From positions 1 to 64,000 of the IMG/VR virus record IMGVR_UViG_3300030329_005488: a stretch of DNA of 64,000 nt; one strand, 5' to 3'. The stretch's first letter is position 1, and each line of letters starts with the position of its first letter. The notes beneath the pieces were generated by a model. That model worked only from the letters and a program-made list of their open reading frames with translations, had not been told where the DNA came from and ran no database searches. A program made the position numbers and the translations under genes. The DNA is from a virus. This document shows positions 9,181-17,379 of this stretch, piece by piece.

Positions 9181-9240
9181 CGTACCTCCGAGAGCAAGAC
9201 ACTTCATCAACCCTGCGGCGTTGACCAAGTTATTGAGTTT

Positions 9241-9290
9241 CTTATATTATTGTAATAGAATAATATTAATTTATTTTATCATAATAATGA
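9241..9290 (-). promoter_or_regulatory. AT-rich element, candidate promoter of the GTPase operon
   Basis: A 50-bp tract of almost pure A/T covers the stop of the 1587-residue gene and lies 60-110 bp upstream of the next minus-strand start. Read on the minus strand it contains TATA-box-like runs (around 9262-9275) at a fitting distance for archaeal transcription. A similar 50-bp sequence occurs at 15691-15740. The promoter role is inferred. Confidence 0.45.
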
Positions 9291-12200
9291 GAGAGACTTG
9301 AGAATATTACCTGCTTCCAATATACTCCATGCTATATCGAATGGAGACATCGCTAACTTATTCTGCCAAGCATCCGTCGCCATTTGCTCATCCCAGTGAG
9401 GGTGATGATGTTGAATGAGTTCTCTGACAGCATCTATGTTAATATCAGCCCACTCATTATCATGGATATGCTCCCATAGAGCATTGGGTGTGTAAAGCGC
9501 TTGCTCATTTATCATATCTACCATATGTGACTTGTGATTAATCCTTGACGCCATGCTATCTAATCCCTGAATATTTATTCCACTCTCAGGGTCTTTACTA
9601 TCAACCATAGGGGGCAAACTACCTCCAAATTCATGCGCTTCGAGATATTCACCCGCCTGCTCAGGAGTCATTTCCACTGGTTCCCTGTTGAGCGACACTT
9701 TGCTATTCTTACCCGCCTCTTCTACCATCGAGTGACCGGGATTAGACTGTGAGGATATACCAAATGAAGGGTGGAAGAAACTCACCGGTCCCTCCATTCT
9801 TTCATCCCCTGTGTCCTCATCTGTGTATGTAGTAGACACGCGTGATAATAACCATGTTGATGGGTCATCAGGGTCAAACCCATAGTCTTCACCACCAAGT
9901 GCGATGTTTTCTAAACGCGCACTGATATCATTTTGAGCATTATATATTTCCTCACCCTTTCTGTATTTATCACGGTTTATACCTTGAGGTTCATGACCGA
10001 ATCCCCAACCATCTTGTTTTCTATGTTGATAGATACTTCTCTCATCATTACCTTTACCCTTCGTATCTATTTTACCGTAATCAGCCATCCCTTTAATTTC
10101 ATAAGGGGTCATATTGTTGATGAGAGGGAGTATAACACCTCTGTCATGAGCATGGGATGGGTACATACTATGCCCAGTTACTGGCCCTTCACCCATCCCA
10201 TGTGAGGCCCAACTCCCATCAGGGTCACTAAGAGCATGTGTGTGTATATCTTCACGGTATTTACTCCCTCCCTCTGGGGAGGGGAGTTGAGGCCAGTCGG
10301 GAGTAAGGATGGCTGGGTCCATCTGAGAATAAGGTGTGGCTATCCCGTAAGGGTCCATTTCCGGGCCCTCTGTTTCTTGCTGAACAGGCTGTTGAGTAGG
10401 TTGCCCTGACAATTCATCAAGTCGGTCACCAAGAGTAGGTTGTTGAGAGCCCCCTGTTAAGACATCTTCTAATTGAGGGCCTCCACCACTATCTGTAGGT
10501 AATGAAGCCCTCGCCTGTTCAAATTGACGTGCTGGGTCAACATATGCCGGGGGCTTGAGAGGTTCTCCAGCCAGCCTTTGTAATCTTGCTTGGGTCATCA
10601 AATTAGATGACATTGAAGGTGATACAGAGAGACTTTGTAACAAACTACCAAGTCGGTCGCTCTCATCTGGTAATGGGTGTTTCACCTGTTTCAATGGGGC
10701 TTCTTCTGGGTCAACCACAGGCGCATGATGCCCTCCCCCGTCACAAGTAGGGCATACACCTAATCCTGCACAATGTAGACACTCATATCTCATGCCGGGA
10801 ATATCACCCAATCTTGCATCCGCCGCGTCATCTTCAGTGAATTCTCCTTCACCTATTGCACTACGAGCGAATGCAACACGCCCGTCTGCCCCTTCCCCAT
10901 GGTCCCGAGAACCATACACATTAGTCATACCAAGCACTCTTTGTGCCCTCGACATAGGAGATTCAGCACCTACGTCTTCCCCTTCGGGGGAATCCCCGTG
11001 GACATCATGATACATTGCTTTCGAAACGTGACCAAGACCTGCACATTCAGGACACGCTGTCGGCCCACCAGTCACATTGTATTGGTCCCCATGACCATGT
11101 ATCCCTTGCTGGGCCTCACGTCGCGCTTGCCAAGTTTCAGGAGCGTGTTTCCTTAAATCATATTCTTCCTCTATAGATATGAGTAAATCTCTCAGTTTTT
11201 TACCAGACTGACCACTGAACAACGACCCGTTTTTACTTTTAGGATGAGTTACACTGTACACTTTACGCCCGTAAGGGTCTGAATTCATGTAACCGGTAAT
11301 AATACGGAATATATTAGCGCAGAATTCCTTTTTATCATCGGCTCTTCCTTTGTATTGGTCGAAAGTACCTTGTAAAGGTAAGTCGATAAGGTCACCACTC
11401 AAACCGTCCCTATATCTCTCCATATCATCACTACCGCCGAATCGAGTGTTCAGCATGTGACCGATTGCAGTCTGTATAGGGAAATGCTGATTGGGCCAAA
11501 TGAACCCACCACCTTCTACTGCAGGATTCCTTAAATCGATAGAGTTACGCTCCTCTAAATTATCAATCTCCCTATCAATCATCCTGAGTAGTTTGTCACC
11601 CGATAATTTCTGGTCGGGGTTATCACGGTCCCTCCCCAGAAGAAAATGTGCAGCGTCTTGCCCTGCCTCGAACCGTGCACTATCTTCTTTGGCGGTTTTG
11701 GCCTTGATAGGAGCAGTGAGTGCTTCCTTGATTGCATATAAGTCATTGATTTTTTGGAGGCCCTCATTATTTTCGCGCACATGCCCCCTCGACTGGGCTG
11801 CTATTTTATGATTAGACGCCTCAATCCCTACAGGTAATCTACATACAGGCCTTACCAGCCCTGCATATCTCATGCCTCCTTCTTTCATGGCTTCAGCGAC
11901 GCGTTGCACCTTCCCGTCTCTTTCACTGTCCGCAGATTCTATTTCAGAGTTAATCTCACTTCGATGAAGGTCATGTTCAGCAAGGTCTTCTACTAATTCC
12001 ATTATCTCCCTGTCTGGATTTTCTTGGTCTTCAAATCGTTGCCGTGCCTCCTCCAAAACCGCATGCATGTCTGCACCTGTAGGGCAGTAGCGCTTTGGAG
12101 ATTTACCTTCTCCCGGCATCAACATGTCACGTATGGTATGCAGTACTTCTGGTCCGCGCATGCCTGTTGATACCATATGAGTACATGTCGGGCACGGCAT

Positions 12201-14042
12201 ATCTAATGGGTCATCCATGAGTTCAGGAGTCGAAGCAGGCTTCTTCTCACTAACATCTTCCTCTACCCCTTCATCTTCTCGCTCCGCAAGGAATGGTGAT
12301 TCGGGTTCTTCAGGCTCACCTGAGACTATATCTCTTATTTGGGGGTTAGCAGCAAAGAATTCATCTCTGACTGTGCTGAGTATATCTAATCGCGCTATCT
12401 CATTCTCCCTATGTCCCTTCAAGGTCTTTATCTCTTTTCTGTATCTTTCGATATTCCTATCAATAACACCTTCACGCTTGGGGGCTTTACCCTCTTTCTT
12501 TTGCTCAAGATTGAATTGTAATAGCCTCTCTTTCTCTTGAATGTCACTTTCGAAACCTGCTATTCTACCTTCCTGTCTTCCTACCCTGTTGTTAACTATT
12601 GAGCCTTGACGTATCAGATATTCAATCTGTCTTTGTTCATCAGTGAAGCCATCATCGACTGGTACTGTTCTCCGAGCACCTGCATTAGGTTGCTCAATAG
12701 CATTCTTAGTCGCTTGAGCGCCACCATGGTAAACATTCTTTACGAAATTCTTGAAGTCGTCGTCACCCATATTGAGACTTCTGGAGTCATCTGTAGGGTG
12801 ACGATGAGCGTTTTCATGATGACCATTCTTACACCCGGGACATTCTTGATATTCACCATCGTCGGACTCACGCCACTCCCCGCTTCTATGAGAATTATCT
12901 TCTCTCATTTCTGCCATTCGCCTTACTGCTTTCGATTGGTCAATGTGCTCTCTCACTGCTTTACCAAGTGATTGTAAAGCGGCAGGGTTTGTACCATCGT
13001 ACAATACTTGGGGAGAAACCAAATTGACAATCTTCTCTAATTGCTCTGGCTCTATATCGAGTTTTCTTGATATGTTATCGAATGCTGGAAGAATTGCGCT
13101 CTTGAAATCCCCATACAGTTTCGTGAGATTATATATCGCATTCCCCTGAAGAGTAGGTGCTATCACTTCCCAATCTTCGTCTGACAACTTAGCCTTCTCT
13201 TCATTTATTTGCTCCTCAGACATATTGTCGAATTCCTCTACCCCCAGTTTTTCTCTAAGCACATCACGTAATCTTTCTGCAATGACATTGTCTCTTTCAG
13301 GCCCAGCCTCTTCAGGTCGCTCTCTCCCTATCATGTAATGTTCTAAGTCTGGCATGTCCCCACCGACCACTTTCTTCAAATCTCTCAAGGCTCTATATTG
13401 GTGCATGAAGGCCTTCCCGCTTTCACTACCTTCTATTGCACGACCTGACTCATCAGGTCGTTGTACCAGATTACCTTCTATGTCGCTATTGAATAACTGA
13501 TGTTGTAAATGGAGAAAATTTTTCACTTGGGGGGTGCCTAAGAAAGCCAATGCGCCTTTCAATCGTGTCACTGCAGTTGGACCATCAGCGTGGGCAGAGC
13601 CATCGATAGCGTGACCTAATTCATTAGTAGTGTTTTGCTTTTGTCTATCATCACGCAATTTGTCAGTGACTCTCTTTCTCTTATCTTGCAGCGTTTCCTC
13701 ATCTTCTTCCCTTTCCGGGCCAAACATTTCTTCCGCCCATTTTCCCCAATCCCCCCTCCGGGTTATCTGTGGGGGGTTTGTGTAGACAGGCATCTCTGCT
13801 GCAACTCTACGTCGCGCGCGAGTCAGCAAATCTCGTTGATTGTTTTTCGTCAATTTTTCGAATTTTTCCTTCCCACCGGCTGCTTCTATTGCGCGCTCTT
13901 TAATGGCGCCTTCGTCATCCAAAACGGCCAACAGATGCTGAAATCTATCTTCGTGTCTCTCCATCCAATCTTTACTTTCCAACCTCTCAGGGTCAGGACT
14001 GGGCGCCTTCAGGAAAATACCCATAACGTCCCGTAGGTCCAC
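9279..14042 (-). CDS. 1587-residue protein with DnaJ-like zinc motifs
   Basis: This is a very long acidic, largely helical protein. Cys pairs occur at about residues 400 (CPGC plus His), 617 (CPTC), 995 (CPECAGLG) and 1085-1100 (CLHCAGLGVCPTCDGGG). The last two match the CxxCxGxG repeat of the DnaJ zinc-binding domain, but I see no J domain (no HPD). Residues about 1160-1250 are Gln/Pro-rich. The extreme C-terminus has SPFDIAWSIL (about 1564), a variant of the motif shared with other virion-arm proteins. The start is GTG 14042, with ATG 14024 as alternative; no clear ribosome site decides. It could be a large virion protein or an assembly chaperone, both guesses. Confidence 0.75.
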   Translation of the reverse strand: MDLRDVMGIFLKAPSPDPERLESKDWMERHEDRFQHLLAVLDDEGAIKERAIEAAGGKEKFEKLTKNNQRDLLTRARRRVAAEMPVYTNPPQITRRGDWGKWAEEMFGPEREEDEETLQDKRKRVTDKLRDDRQKQNTTNELGHAIDGSAHADGPTAVTRLKGALAFLGTPQVKNFLHLQHQLFNSDIEGNLVQRPDESGRAIEGSESGKAFMHQYRALRDLKKVVGGDMPDLEHYMIGRERPEEAGPERDNVIAERLRDVLREKLGVEEFDNMSEEQINEEKAKLSDEDWEVIAPTLQGNAIYNLTKLYGDFKSAILPAFDNISRKLDIEPEQLEKIVNLVSPQVLYDGTNPAALQSLGKAVREHIDQSKAVRRMAEMREDNSHRSGEWRESDDGEYQECPGCKNGHHENAHRHPTDDSRSLNMGDDDFKNFVKNVYHGGAQATKNAIEQPNAGARRTVPVDDGFTDEQRQIEYLIRQGSIVNNRVGRQEGRIAGFESDIQEKERLLQFNLEQKKEGKAPKREGVIDRNIERYRKEIKTLKGHRENEIARLDILSTVRDEFFAANPQIRDIVSGEPEEPESPFLAEREDEGVEEDVSEKKPASTPELMDDPLDMPCPTCTHMVSTGMRGPEVLHTIRDMLMPGEGKSPKRYCPTGADMHAVLEEARQRFEDQENPDREIMELVEDLAEHDLHRSEINSEIESADSERDGKVQRVAEAMKEGGMRYAGLVRPVCRLPVGIEASNHKIAAQSRGHVRENNEGLQKINDLYAIKEALTAPIKAKTAKEDSARFEAGQDAAHFLLGRDRDNPDQKLSGDKLLRMIDREIDNLEERNSIDLRNPAVEGGGFIWPNQHFPIQTAIGHMLNTRFGGSDDMERYRDGLSGDLIDLPLQGTFDQYKGRADDKKEFCANIFRIITGYMNSDPYGRKVYSVTHPKSKNGSLFSGQSGKKLRDLLISIEEEYDLRKHAPETWQARREAQQGIHGHGDQYNVTGGPTACPECAGLGHVSKAMYHDVHGDSPEGEDVGAESPMSRAQRVLGMTNVYGSRDHGEGADGRVAFARSAIGEGEFTEDDAADARLGDIPGMRYECLHCAGLGVCPTCDGGGHHAPVVDPEEAPLKQVKHPLPDESDRLGSLLQSLSVSPSMSSNLMTQARLQRLAGEPLKPPAYVDPARQFEQARASLPTDSGGGPQLEDVLTGGSQQPTLGDRLDELSGQPTQQPVQQETEGPEMDPYGIATPYSQMDPAILTPDWPQLPSPEGGSKYREDIHTHALSDPDGSWASHGMGEGPVTGHSMYPSHAHDRGVILPLINNMTPYEIKGMADYGKIDTKGKGNDERSIYQHRKQDGWGFGHEPQGINRDKYRKGEEIYNAQNDISARLENIALGGEDYGFDPDDPSTWLLSRVSTTYTDEDTGDERMEGPVSFFHPSFGISSQSNPGHSMVEEAGKNSKVSLNREPVEMTPEQAGEYLEAHEFGGSLPPMVDSKDPESGINIQGLDSMASRINHKSHMVDMINEQALYTPNALWEHIHDNEWADINIDAVRELIQHHHPHWDEQMATDAWQNKLAMSPFDIAWSILEAGNILKSLSLL

Positions 14043-14151
14043 ACGTGAGGCAAGAAGGGTATAGACATCAATCTTGTGATGTGTGAAAACGATTGGATGA
14101 TTGAATATGTGGTTTTGCGCGAAAACAAGCCTCGCGAGGAAAAATATTTTT

Positions 14152-14249
14152 TTTCCGCACGCTGCTAAGCAGTGCGGAAAGCACTGCGGAAAGCGCCCCT
14201 CCGGCTAAGCCTTTCCGCACCTGTATCCTTTCCGCACTTCCTTTCCGCA
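14152..14249. repeat. Six copies of the octamer TTTCCGCA (direct and inverted)
   Basis: TTTCCGCA occurs at 14152-14159, 14212-14219, 14229-14236 and 14242-14249. Its complement TGCGGAAA occurs at 14173-14180 and 14185-14192. All six are exact within 98 bp, several extended to CTTTCCGCAC. The arrangement looks like a multi-site protein-binding array (iterons or operators). Confidence 0.85.
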
Positions 14250-14260
14250 GCATATACTAC

Positions 14261-14279
14261 CATCATACAATGTATGATG
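14261..14279. repeat. 19-bp palindrome
   Basis: CATCATACA (14261-14269) and TGTATGATG (14271-14279) form perfect 9-bp arms around one base. Outer ACTAC/GTAGT arms extend the symmetry with a small asymmetry. It is probably a dimeric protein-binding site. Confidence 0.75.
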
Positions 14280-14374
14280 ATAGTAGTGCCTCAGTGCAGA
14301 GCAGCACAGCATTCAGAGCAGTTTAGCGCAGAACCACATGGTCCACCAAGTAGCAGAGCCGCTCTGTATTGCTG

Positions 14375-14397
14375 CTATACAGTGCTGCGCTGTATAG
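14375..14397. repeat. Inverted repeat with 8-bp arms
   Basis: CTATACAG (14375-14382) and CTGTATAG (14390-14397) flank a 7-base spacer, inside a GCTGC-rich stretch. Perfect arms suggest a regulator site or cruciform. Confidence 0.7.
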
Positions 14398-14545
14398 TGC
14401 TGCTATGCTTGACGGGGTTGTCGTCCTCTTCATATCACCATTCATCGTCCTCCAACCATACGGTTAGGCATTCAACCGTAGCATGATACATATTGGCGGC
14501 TGCGCCGCCCGACCCCGATTGTAGAGACCGACAGCGTTTCCCCAG

Positions 14546-14571
14546 AACGGTATATAAACGGGGAGGTTCCC
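14546..14571 (+). promoter_or_regulatory. Strong TATA promoter, copy 1
   Basis: This 26-bp element with TATATAA at 14551-14557 is followed by CGGGGAGGTTCCC. The same 26 bp, with one difference, occurs at 36152-36177. Transcription from about 25 bp past the TATA box would leave a short leader carrying AGGAG (14598-14602) before ATG 14612. Confidence 0.8.
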
Positions 14572-14611
14572 GCAAGCCGGTTGTCCCAGAGCGGGACAGG
14601 AGCCAGTGAAT

Positions 14612-15349
14612 ATGGCGACAGAACAGGAACGCAAGAAAGCGGAAACAGTGGCGGCTGATGTAGCCGCTGCGGAAAGAAACGGCACGTTGAGTGCAGAGCA
14701 CGCAGAAAGGGTGCAGCAGGAGATAGAGAACAACCCCGTCTTCGCTGAAGCCATGATGAATGCAAGAGCAGCGGGGTCCGGTCTGGACTCGTTGCAGAAT
14801 GACCTTGGTGGCATCACGTCCATCACTGAAGAGAACATGAACGAAAGCGGTAACTGGGTAGCAGCCCCTAATGATGTGGGTGGCTTTGCCTTCAAGGACC
14901 ATGATGTTGTGCAGTTAGTCGTCCTGATTGGCTGGAGAGGCAAGGGCAGCAGAGGCAGCCCAGTGCTGGAGGGACACGGTGTGTCTGTCAAGACAGCAAC
15001 ACGGAATCAAGCCTTGCTTAGTCTGACCTTCGATGCATTGGCCCGACAAGGTCAGCGCATCAACTGGAGCGACCCTCGACTGAAGAACGTCGCAGCAGGT
15101 CTTGAACACAACATCGACCTTGAGTCCATCTCCGTCATGGAGAAAGAGAAGCGAGAGTTCAATGACCGAGTCGAAGCGATGGTCAAGAAGGTGAAGCAAA
15201 AGGGACATCAGTCCAACCTCGCTGAGATTGGTACTGAACTCGACAGCATCGCCGAGCAGTTGATTGAGGCCGGTGTGACAGGTCCCTTTAATGGGTCCAA
15301 GAACACAAAGGTGCCGAAGTCAGCGAGCAAAGCCGCCTTCACTTGGTGA
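14612..15349 (+). CDS. Unknown, strongly promoted early protein
   Basis: I chose ATG 14612 because AGGAG sits 9 nt upstream; a GTG at 14606 is too close to it. The 245-residue product is soluble, helical at both ends (about 1-60 and 170-235) with a more mixed centre (about 75-150). It has no Cys, no membrane segment and no enzyme motif. Codon use is GC-richer than in many neighbours. It stands alone between the control region and a hairpin terminator, under the strongest promoter seen, so it is probably made early and in quantity. A DNA-binding or regulatory protein is a reasonable guess only. Confidence 0.8.
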   Translation: MATEQERKKAETVAADVAAAERNGTLSAEHAERVQQEIENNPVFAEAMMNARAAGSGLDSLQNDLGGITSITEENMNESGNWVAAPNDVGGFAFKDHDVVQLVVLIGWRGKGSRGSPVLEGHGVSVKTATRNQALLSLTFDALARQGQRINWSDPRLKNVAAGLEHNIDLESISVMEKEKREFNDRVEAMVKKVKQKGHQSNLAEIGTELDSIAEQLIEAGVTGPFNGSKNTKVPKSASKAAFTW

Positions 15350-15414
15350 GTCTCTCTCATGGCCGTTGAAAGAACCGGAAGGGGAGCCGGTGACATCTCC
15401 CCGACTACAATCTT

Positions 15415-15450
15415 GGGGCCGGTGCAGTCGCACCGGTCCCTCCCCCTTTT
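15415..15450 (+). terminator. Hairpin followed by T run
   Basis: Ten-base arms (15416-15425 and 15430-15439, one G-T pair) around the loop AGTC are followed by CTCCCCCTTTT. It lies 66 bp past the stop of the 14612 gene and would end its transcript. Confidence 0.65.
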
Positions 15451-15690
15451 GCCTCAGTGCCCAATGCACTTCGGCCACAAGGGCTCAGAACCAGTGCTCC
15501 TTCCCGACCATATGGATGGGGACGTCGTACAAACACGCAACATCAGAACGTCCACACATACCCCCCTACCTCACTACATCCCACTCTCAGGCTTGACCAC
15601 AAGCCATCACAGCGGACCACTACCACAGTCAGCCTACATGCTGATTGAGTATGTGATTCTGCGCCGTTCCAATACGGAACTCTTGATTCT

Positions 15691-15741
15691 CTTGTACTAT
15701 TATGATAGAATAATAGTAAATATATTGTATTATAATAATGA
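15691..15741 (+). promoter_or_regulatory. AT-rich element similar to that at 9241-9290
   Basis: About 50 bp align with 9241-9290 at roughly 80% identity, sharing ATAGAATAATA and ATAATAATGA blocks in the same orientation. It could hold the promoter of the small-gene operon (on this strand AGTAAATATATTG) or be a common protein-binding element. Confidence 0.4.
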
Positions 15742-15899
15742 AATAATATCAATAACAATACTTCAGCCAAGCGCTGAACCACTCACTCTCACTATGTCTG
15801 TCGGCGCATCCCATCCCTTAGCCGACCACAGTGAGGGGCAGCACTGTGCCGCTAACTCTGCCCCACTTCCCACTCCCAATGTATATGGAGAGATGAACA

Positions 15900-16133
15900 A
15901 TGAATAGATGGATAGCATCAGAAGAAAGAGTACGACGAATAGCCGTTAGAATGGCGTGTCATGGACACACATCGACGTGTGATGAATGCCCAGCGATAGC
16001 GTACAATCCTAACTGCGCTGTCTCAAGAGAGGCATACACAGAACGAAACTTCCCAGCACTCCACCAGATGGAGACTGAGGCAGAGAAGCAAGGAACGATT
16101 GACCACGAAGCACTGAACGGAGTGATGGCATGA
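15900..16133 (+). CDS. Small Cys-containing protein, unknown
   Basis: The 77-residue product has CHGHTSTCDEC (about 20-30), a likely metal-binding knot, with a further Cys at about 39. It is the first of a long run of overlapping small genes and its stop overlaps the next start as ATGA. It is not recognised. Confidence 0.6.
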   Translation: MNRWIASEERVRRIAVRMACHGHTSTCDECPAIAYNPNCAVSREAYTERNFPALHQMETEAEKQGTIDHEALNGVMA

Positions 16134-16321
16134 AGAAATATGTGACATGGGTAGAGGTGAAACCTCGCAGTCCACCTAAGTCGAAGAGGTTCAAGCAAGG
16201 ACGCACTGGATACCACCGAGCAATCAGAGCACAGCAAAGAGCCGAAGAGATTCGAAAGGAAACAGAGAGCATTCGATTGTCTCTCTTGAACAAATCGACA
16301 CAAGGAGAGGAAGAGGAATGA
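16130..16321 (+). CDS. Small basic helical protein, unknown
   Basis: This 63-residue product is Lys/Arg/Pro-rich at the N-terminus, then a charged helix (about 25-55). It overlaps both neighbours by ATGA. A nucleic-acid-binding role would suit its charge. No family is recognised. Confidence 0.6.
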   Translation: MKKYVTWVEVKPRSPPKSKRFKQGRTGYHRAIRAQQRAEEIRKETESIRLSLLNKSTQGEEEE

Positions 16322-16665
16322 ACGAGACAGTTACTGAGCATCGCCGGACCACATTCACCGCAATTGACATCGGTAAATGGCCGAACTTCATGAATTACGC
16401 TTGGGGACTTGCTACTAACCAAAGGCGTCATCTCCCAGAGCCTCAGACAATAGAGCAGGCTGTGGTGTACATGACGGACTTCACTACCTTCCCAAAGGGA
16501 ACTCAGTGGGGACTGAACGATGAGGGAATCACTGGACTCTGGATTCATGACCTTGACTTATTCTTAGAGGAGAACAAAGCAGAGATACAATCCTGCATCG
16601 AAGAGGGTGAGCATGTTCTATCCATGGATGAGATAAGGAAGTGTACGATTAAGGAGAGTGAATGA
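16318..16665 (+). CDS. Small protein with TxWGLxxxGxxGLW module
   Basis: In this 115-residue product, residues about 46-82 carry a module (YMTDFTTFPKGTQWGLNDEG then GLWIHDLD) that also appears twice in the 17376 protein and once in the 20812 protein. The rest is acidic. There is no known family. The recurrence in neighbouring genes points to duplicated domain use in this accessory region. Confidence 0.65.
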   Translation: MNETVTEHRRTTFTAIDIGKWPNFMNYAWGLATNQRRHLPEPQTIEQAVVYMTDFTTFPKGTQWGLNDEGITGLWIHDLDLFLEENKAEIQSCIEEGEHVLSMDEIRKCTIKESE

Positions 16666-16752
16666 ATGAATGCTTTGTCTAAGAAGTATGGCATCGATTT
16701 TGTCTACCACATCAACCGTCGATACATAGGGAATGTTTGGGTGGCAGTATGA
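16666..16752 (+). CDS. Possible 28-residue microprotein
   Basis: AAGGAG (about 16650) precedes ATG 16666 and the stop overlaps the next ATG as ATGA, the same coupling used by confirmed neighbours. The peptide is MNALSKKYGIDFVYHINRRY followed by eight residues. Supported only by context. Confidence 0.4.
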   Translation: MNALSKKYGIDFVYHINRRYIGNVWVAV

Positions 16753-16922
16753 ATAGCGATAAAAGAACCTGCACATGCGGCTTTGACTTTAGATGGTTAG
16801 ACAATGAATTGTTCGTTGGTCACACCTACGTGACTGAATTAAAATTCAGGACATATTCAAACAAAGACGTCGTGAACCACTTGTTGAGGAACGAAATAGG
16901 GAGGCATAAACAATGGGAATGA
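16749..16922 (+). CDS. Small CxC protein, unknown
   Basis: This 57-residue product starts at ATG 16749 in an ATGA overlap. It has CTCGFDFRW near the N-terminus, a half zinc knuckle, and a basic C-terminal helix. It is not recognised. Confidence 0.55.
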   Translation: MNSDKRTCTCGFDFRWLDNELFVGHTYVTELKFRTYSNKDVVNHLLRNEIGRHKQWE

Positions 16923-17149
16923 ATGAAACAGATGACAATGAGGGCACGGCATACCACACGTGGGTATTTGCATGGCCACTGGACAAGAATGGAACCCTAC
17001 TGCTTAGCGGTTGGGATAGGCGGATGAATGTAAGAGAGTCACTGAAGAGACTTCGTGCAGAGCACCCTCTGTATGAATGGCGCAGTCGTAAAGAGATTGT
17101 AGATAATCAGAAGATTCACTCCATCGAGATGAGGAAGGTGATTGGATGA
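16913..17149 (+). CDS. Small protein, unknown
   Basis: This 78-residue product has AGGGAGG 8 nt before ATG 16913. It has no Cys, a mixed fold with aromatic residues (YHTWVFAWPL) and a basic helical second half. It overlaps both neighbours. Confidence 0.6.
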   Translation: MGMNETDDNEGTAYHTWVFAWPLDKNGTLLLSGWDRRMNVRESLKRLRAEHPLYEWRSRKEIVDNQKIHSIEMRKVIG

Positions 17150-17379
17150 GTAAGGAATTCAAGTTGCCAATCCATACCCCAGAGATACAGAAGGATATGG
17201 CTACTGTATCTCTGCGTGGAGAAATATGTGCCCGTTGTGGTCACCCCATCACTGAAGAGCACGAAGCGCACACTGACTTCGATGGTAGAGACATACATGA
17301 GGAATGCTGTGAGAAACATGGCCCTTGCATGTACGAAGGCAAGGAGTATGAAATACGCAGCAAGGAGGAATCAGCATGA
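17146..17379 (+). CDS. Small zinc-binding protein
   Basis: This 77-residue product has CARCGHPI (about 27-34) and HEECCEKHGPC (about 50-60), giving enough Cys/His for one or two zinc sites in a LIM/PARP-finger-like arrangement. ATGA overlaps lie at both ends. Function unknown. Confidence 0.65.
   Translation: MSKEFKLPIHTPEIQKDMATVSLRGEICARCGHPITEEHEAHTDFDGRDIHEECCEKHGPCMYEGKEYEIRSKEESA

Larger units (their letters stand above)
14043..14611. promoter_or_regulatory. Divergent control region, candidate replication origin
   Basis: About 570 bp without a convincing gene separates the leftward 1587-residue gene from the rightward 14612 gene. It holds an A/T-run (14141-14154, AAAATATTTT core) that could be the leftward TATA region, six copies of an 8-bp element, two strong inverted repeats, GCAGNNC-rich runs, and the TATA promoter listed separately. 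Open frames here (for example 14172-14486) have low-complexity translations and look fortuitous. Iterated sites plus palindromes plus divergent promoters are typical of viral origins or repressor-controlled switch regions. Confidence 0.6.
15350..15899 (+). other. 550-bp spacer with terminator and several hairpins
   Basis: No convincing gene lies here; a 182-codon frame (15359-15907) has a Pro/His/Ser-rich, low-quality translation. Features seen are a terminator hairpin (15416-15439), GTTCC/GGAAC around 15666-15680, an AT-rich element (15691-15741), GTCGGC/GCCGAC (15800-15805, 15821-15826) and GGGGCAG/CTGCCCC (15835-15841, 15858-15864). The stretch 15560-15650 is C-rich on this strand. It may be a structured leader for the small-gene operon that follows. 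Confidence 0.5.

Noticed and set aside
14435-14991. Minus-strand frames of 97-175 codons over the first plus-strand gene
   Set aside because: They are antisense to a strongly promoted gene and have low-complexity Cys/Ser/Leu translations.
15359-15907. 182-codon open frame after the first plus-strand gene
   Set aside because: Translation is Pro/His/Ser-rich, crosses a terminator hairpin and an AT-rich element, and has no ribosome site.
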